Positions 60,980 to 64,000 of a DNA stretch of 64,000 bases are shown here, one piece after another (within the stretch, counting starts at the first letter, position 1; each line of letters starts with the position of its first letter). A model generated the notes under the pieces. The model was not told the origin of the DNA. It was given only the letters and a program-made list of their open reading frames with translations, and ran no database searches. The translations under genes were made by a program, and so were the position numbers. Origin of the DNA: Rutidosis leptorrhynchoides (lineage: Eukaryota > Streptophyta > Magnoliopsida > Asterales > Asteraceae); NCBI RefSeq assembly GCF_046630445.1, contig NC_092337.1, positions 357,360,001 to 357,424,000 on the forward strand, given 5' to 3'.

Positions 60980-63900
60980 AAGTAGGCGTAGTAGTCGTTG
61001 TTTCTTCCTCGAGATCTTGCGTTTCCGAATTCACGAATAGATGAGGATACTTCCTTTGCATTTGATCTTGTCTTTCCCAAGTAAACTCGGGCCCCCTTTT
61101 GGCGTTCCAATGGACTTTAACAATCGGGATTCGGCTTTGTTTCAATGTCTTGACGGAGGTGTCCACAATTTCAACCGGTTCCTCCACGAAATGAAGTTTG
61201 TCATCAATGGTAAGCTCCTCGAGAGGAATGACGATATCGGGTTCGGCAAGACACTTTTTCAAGTTGGATACATGGAAAGTAGGATGAACGGAGCTCAATT
61301 GAGGCGGAAGATCTAAACGATAAGCAACGGTTCCAATACGCTCCAAGATTTCGAAAGGACCAATATACCGCGGATTTAGCTTCCCGCGTTTCCCAAAACG
61401 GATTACACCCTTCCAAGGTGCGACTTTTAACATTACTCGGTCACCGACTTGAAATTCAAGATCGTTGCGTCGTTTGTCGGTATAGCTCTTTTGACGACTT
61501 CGGGCCGTCCTAAGCCTATCTCGGATTTGAATGATTTTCTCGGTGGTTTCGTGAATGAGTTCGGGTCCGGTGATTTGCACGTCGCCTACCTCGGCCCAAC
61601 AAAGAGGTGAACGACATTTGCGGCCATATAGCGCTTCAAAAGGTGCGGCTTTAATACTCGCGTGATAACTATTGTTATAAGAGAACTCGGCGAGAGGTAA
61701 GTGCTTGTCCCAAGCTTTTCCGAAATCAACCACGCAAGCTCGTAACATGTCTTCCAAGGTTTGAATTGTACGTTCGCTTTGTCCATCGGTTTGAGGATGA
61801 TATGCGGTGCTCATGTCTAAACGCGTTCCCAACGCTTCTTGCAATGTACGCCAAAATCTAGAAACGAAACGGCCATCTCGGTCGGAGATAATCGATAAAG
61901 GTACACCGTGTCGGGCTACGATCTCCTTAATGTAAAGTTGTGCAAGTTTCTCCATTTTGTCCGTTTCTTTCATGGCAAGGAAGTGTGCGGATTTGGTGAG
62001 ACGGTCAACAATAACCCAAATGGTATTATAACCGCCCGTCGTTTTTGGTAGTTTGGTGATAAAATCCATCGTTATTCTTTCCCACTTCCATTGCGGGATC
62101 TCGGGTTGTTGAAGTAGTCCGGACGGTCTTTGGTGTTCGGCTTTGACTTTGGAACATGTCAAACACTTGGAAACATAAGTAGCTACGTCCCTTTTGATGT
62201 TCGGCCACCAATATAGTTGTTTAAGGTCGTGGTACATCTTATTGGCACCGGGGTGAATCGAGTATCGTGACTTATGGGCTTCATCTAAAATAAGGCTTCG
62301 TAGGTCCCCATAACTAGGCACCCAAATCCTTCCGGCGTAATATCGGAGTCCGGTCTCCCTAATTTCGAATCGAGAGACGAGAATGTTCAAGAGCTCGTGT
62401 GAAAGGTTTTCATCCTTGAGGGCCTCATCTTGGGCTACCCGAATTTGGCTATTAAGGTTTGTGTGGATGGTGATGTTTAAGGCTCAGACACGAAGAGGCA
62501 CCGCTCTTTCTTTTCGACTTAAGGCATCGGCTACTACGTTTGCCTTCCCGGGATGGTAACGAAGCTCGCAATCGTAATCGTTCAAAGTTTCAATCCACCG
62601 TCGTTGTCTCATGTTTAGTTGCTTTTGATCGAAGATGTGTTGAAGGCTTTTGTGATCGGTGAAGATAGTACTCTTGGTTCCATAAAGATAGTGTCTCCAC
62701 ATTTTAAGTGCAAAGACAACGGCTCCGAGTTCGAGATCATGCGTCGTGTAGTTTCGTTCATAAATTTTGAGTTGTCGAGAAGCATAAGCAATGACTTTCG
62801 TTCGTTGCATCAATACACACCCAAAACCATGTTTCGAGGCATCGCAATATACAACAAAGTCATCATTGCCTTCGGGAAGTGACAAGATAGGAGCGGTGGT
62901 TAGCTTCGTTTTCAAGATTTGAAACGCGGATTCTTGCTCGGTCGCCCAAATGAATTTCTTTCCTTTGTGAGTTAATGCGGTTAGAGGACGTGCAACCAAA
63001 GAGAAATTTTCGATGAATCTACGATAGTACCCGGCGAGACCCAAGAATTGACGAATGTGAGTAGGAGTAGTAGGAGTCTCCCATTTACTAATGGCTTCGA
63101 TCTTCGTGGGATCGACTTTAATACCTTGATCACTTACAACATGACCAAGAAATTGAACTTCCTTCAACCAAAATTCACACTTGGAGAATTTGGCATAAAG
63201 TCGTTCTTGTCTCAAGAGTTCAAGCACAAGTCGGAGATGTTGTTCGTGCTCTTCTTCATTTTTAGAATAGATCAATATATCATCGATGAACACAATAACA
63301 AATTTATCGAGATACGGTTTGCACACGCGGTTCATAAGATCCATGAACACCGCCGGTGCGTTAGTGAGACCAAATGGCATGACAAGGAATTCATAACTAC
63401 CGTAACGAGTCCGGAAAGCGGTTTTGGAGACATCTTCCCCCTTAACCCTTAATTGATGATAACCCGAGCGGAGATCGATTTTCGAATATACACAAGACCC
63501 TTGTAGTTGATCAAAGAGGTCATCGATGCGAGGAAGAGGATATCGGTTCTTAACCGTCAATTTATTTAGTTCACGATAATCAATGCACATTCGTAGGGAT
63601 CCGTCTTTCTTTTTAACAAACAAAATCGGAGCGCCCCAAGGTGAATGGCTAGGTTGGATAAAACCACGATCAAGTAGTTCTTGGATTTGACTTTGCAATT
63701 CTTGCATTTCGGATGGAGCGAGTCTATATGGTGCACGTGCTATGGGTGCGGCTCCCGGAATAAGATCGATTTGGAATTCAACCGGTCGATGAGGTGGAAG
63801 ACCCGGTAATTCGTCGGGAAATACATCGGAAAAGTCACTAACAATTGGCACATCATCGATATGCTTATCATCGGACTCGACTTTCTTAACGTGGGCAAGG

Positions 63901-64000
63901 ATCGCAAAACAACCCTTACAGAGCAGTTTTCTAACTTTAAGGCACGAAACGAGGTTGAGTCTGGTGCAACTCTTATCGCCATAAACAATCAAAGGTTCAC
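60978..64000 (-). pseudogene. pol: Element D pol: protease-RT linker through chromodomain, one premature stop
   Basis: Minus-strand frame open from the window edge to 62487, TGA at 62486-62484, then open in the same frame to 60978. Before the stop: the linker after protease, RT with [10 protein letters not shown] and [10 protein letters not shown], and RNase H with [13 protein letters not shown] and [14 protein letters not shown]. After it: the HHCC finger, integrase core with MDFITK, SDRDGRF and [11 protein letters not shown], and a chromodomain with [20 protein letters not shown]. The TGA replaces what is Arg in relatives (CGA in A at the homologous place), fitting CpG deamination. Otherwise the frame is intact, so inactivation is recent or suppressible. 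Confidence 0.92.

Larger units (their letters stand above)
59733..64000 (-). mobile_element. Element D: chromovirus on the minus strand, truncated by the window
   Basis: The 3' LTR is at 59733-60942; gag-pol runs leftward from beyond 64000 to 60978. It belongs to the same Tekay/Del-like group as A and B by protein layout, LTR start (TGTAACATCCCGC on the minus strand), 3' hairpin and purine tract, but has a much shorter LTR. The 5' LTR, gag and TSD partner are outside the window. One in-frame stop inactivates pol. Confidence 0.9.

Overview
The window is AT-rich plant nuclear DNA made almost wholly of transposable elements, many nested inside one another. I see no intact single-copy host gene. 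The element set is: chromovirus-type Ty3/gypsy elements with C-terminal chromodomains, an Athila-type gypsy derivative, Ty1/copia relics, a plant L1-like LINE, a TS-like SINE with a (TTG)n tail, and a CACTA-like end. This indicates a eudicot with a large, repeat-rich genome. Asteraceae is my best guess from the style of the LTRs and the SINE, but nothing here proves it.

Layout. 1-7310: 3' part of an Athila-like element with a broken gag-pro frame, no pol, and a 3' LTR carrying an unusual twin-palindrome promoter. 7655-8007: CACTA-like terminal region. 8485-11872: short, internally deleted copia element with both LTRs and a perfect AAAGG target-site duplication (TSD). 12350-12535: TS-like SINE, minus strand. 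12540-58222: a decayed LINE split into three pieces. The first gap (14148-18722) is a 4.6 kb solo LTR on the minus strand with TSD TAATG. The second (20240-57390) is a giant LTR element, here called C, with TSD TGCTA.

Inside C (LTRs of 4579 and 4656 bp, no gag-pol) lies element A (28284-52322, TSD ATTAT, 2763-bp LTRs, intact 1472-aa gag-pol). Inside A's 3' LTR lies element B (38376-51394, TSD TATAT, two LTRs of exactly 3253 bp with no difference seen, intact gag-pol). LTR divergence falls from C to A to B, as the nesting order requires. 58223-59732 holds a Helitron-like protein scrap and the end of a minus-strand copia element. 59733-64000 is element D, a fourth chromovirus on the minus strand, cut by the window edge and inactivated by one in-frame TGA.

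A and B look autonomous: LTR, Met-initiator tRNA primer site, an acidic accessory ORF (ORF0), gag-protease-RT-RNase H-integrase-chromodomain in one frame, a 3' hairpin, a polypurine tract, LTR. B also carries a complete sense-strand F-box gene with a Sel1-like region, placed between ORF0 and gag-pol. C has matching leader and ends but no enzymes, so it probably depended on such relatives.

Most worth following up: (1) the F-box gene inside a very young, apparently competent retrotransposon; (2) an identical promoter layout (two 16-bp palindromes 16 bp apart, then 22 bp to a TATA box) in an Athila LTR and in a chromovirus-type solo LTR, while C's LTRs carry a tRNA-like Pol III-type box at the matching place; (3) a conserved hairpin upstream of gag-pol that repeats the polypurine-tract sequence.
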